DNA from: Corynebacterium minutissimum
GTDB taxonomy: Bacteria; Actinomycetota; Actinomycetes; Mycobacteriales; Mycobacteriaceae
Assembly (NCBI RefSeq): GCF_000988205.1
Contig: NZ_LAYQ01000010.1
Location: forward strand, 62,001-126,000
Direction: 5' to 3'
DNA length: 64,000 nt
Shown: in pieces, positions 63,203 through 64,000 of the stretch
How the letters are laid out: every line of letters begins with the position of its first letter
How positions within the stretch are numbered: the stretch's first letter is position 1
Made by a program: the position numbers and the translations under genes
Notes under the pieces: generated by a model
Seen by the model: only the letters and a program-made list of their open reading frames with translations
Told to the model about the DNA's origin: nothing
Databases searched by the model: none

Positions 63203-64000
63203 GTGCGCGTGGAGCAGGTGAAGCAGTTCAAGACCTACGGTGAACAGGTCGAATTGCTTCGTCAGCGTGGGATGCGAGTGGATGATCCCCAGCATGCTGA
63301 GACGCTGCTGGCTCAATTGAACTACTACCGCTTGTCCGGATACTGGTACCCGATGCGCCGTTTCTCCCAAGACGACGGCACTGCCCGAGATGAATTCGTT
63401 GAGGGAGCATCGTTTGACCTGGTGGTAGCCCTCTATGGGTTTGACGAACAATTGCGCCACAGCGTGTTCATCGAGCTTGATCGCGTGGAGTTGGCTATTC
63501 GAACCAAGCTCGGTCACGAACTGGGTCGCCTTGACCCGCTGATCTATTTGGATCCCCAGCGTTTGAGCGCCCGGGCACGGCAGCGAAACAAAGACGGGCG
63601 TAGCGTGCACGAGGTGTGGCTGAGAAAGTACCAGTCGGCATTGAAAGCGTCGAAGGAGGACTTCGTCGCCCACCACAAATCCAAATATGGTGGGACTCTA
63701 CCCATCTGGGCGGCTGTCGAAATCATGGATTGGGGGATGCTGTCGTACCTGTACGGCATGTCACCCAATATCGTGCGCAAACGGATTGCCGAGCCCTGCG
63801 GCTTAACTGGTCCTCAGCTTGAATCATGGCTGAAATCCTTGAATATTCTGCGTAATTACGCAGCTCATCATGCAAGGATGTTCAACCGTGTTTACGACAT
63901 CAAACCGAAACTGAACAATGACGTCAGGCTGGCTCCGGTAGCTGAAGGAATGAATCGCGTGTTCGGGCAGCTCTCCCTTATCCAATACTTGCAGCGCCAA
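63203..64000 (+). CDS. Abi_2 (AbiD/AbiF-like) HEPN protein, 3' end outside window
   Basis: At least 264 residues, running off the window. Family blocks: KQFKTYGEQVELLRQRGMRV, LAQLNYYRLSGYWYPMRR (the NYYRLSGY hallmark), LYGFDEQLRHSVFIELDRVELAIRT and, near residue 230, LKSLNILRNYAAHHARMFNR with the R-x4-H HEPN motif. The start is GTG at 63203 or 63209. Abi_2 proteins give abortive phage infection or act as toxins. A promoter and hairpin RNA precede it, with phage-gene remnants on the other side. Confidence 0.88.
   Translation, partial: MRVEQVKQFKTYGEQVELLRQRGMRVDDPQHAETLLAQLNYYRLSGYWYPMRRFSQDDGTARDEFVEGASFDLVVALYGFDEQLRHSVFIELDRVELAIRTKLGHELGRLDPLIYLDPQRLSARARQRNKDGRSVHEVWLRKYQSALKASKEDFVAHHKSKYGGTLPIWAAVEIMDWGMLSYLYGMSPNIVRKRIAEPCGLTGPQLESWLKSLNILRNYAAHHARMFNRVYDIKPKLNNDVRLAPVAEGMNRVFGQLSLIQYLQRQ

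Noticed and set aside
1-64000. tRNA and rRNA genes
   Set aside because: No stretch with T-loop, anticodon-stem and acceptor pairing, and no rRNA-like sequence, was recognised by eye; a covariance-model scan would settle this.

Overview
The window is high-GC actinobacterial chromosome, most likely a Corynebacterium. The evidence is a mycothiol glycosyltransferase (MshA), a SenX3-RegX3 pair next to phosphoglycerate mutase, a giant type I fatty acid synthase, the tiny ribosomal protein bS22, a DUF222/HNH gene, and a haem block in the order hemA-hemC-hemD-hemB-...-hemE-hemY. No rRNA or tRNA genes were recognised. The species is not determined.

Layout. 1-8.6 kb is an accessory segment: the end of a MacB-type ABC exporter, a HEPN/Abi-like protein behind a structured leader, a SugE-type guanidinium exporter behind a guanidine-III riboswitch, a dehydrogenase, a Fic toxin-antitoxin pair, a two-gene ABC transporter plus an ABC-F protein, and YefM-YoeB. 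8.8-17.8 kb holds the haem pathway on the minus strand. 17.8-29.8 kb is conserved core: glutaredoxin-like protein, HAD phosphatase, bS22, BldC-like regulator, ProC, Ppx, RegX3/SenX3, GpmA, MshA. 29.9-43.8 kb is a lipid block: two tandem acyl-CoA ligases, a YbjN-like protein and the FAS-I gene. 43.8-52.8 kb is an island of partly lower GC: gene remnants, a complete ISL3-family element, an MFS gene truncated by it, a damaged IS3-family element, a second Fic protein, RtcB, and a 3'-terminal remnant of a second fas gene. 52.9-62.1 kb is core again (YihY, LuxS, MurB, methyltransferase, DUF2993, DeoC-like, DUF2516, DUF445). 62.2-64 kb has two deleted phage/mobile gene remnants and an Abi_2 (AbiD/F-like) HEPN gene that runs off the end, preceded by its own promoter and a hairpin RNA candidate.

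How genes work together. The hem genes carry glutamyl-tRNA to the late porphyrin steps. FAS-I and the acyl-CoA ligases make and activate fatty acids. SenX3-RegX3 and Ppx suggest phosphate handling. At least seven modules look like defence, addiction or mobile DNA.

Sequence quality. Nine single-base losses, nearly all one G from a G run in the coding strand, break five otherwise intact genes (dehydrogenase, hemE, ppx, fas five times, yihY). Restoring one base at each site gives full-length proteins of the expected frame. Read errors are the simplest explanation, but the clustering of five in fas deserves a direct check.
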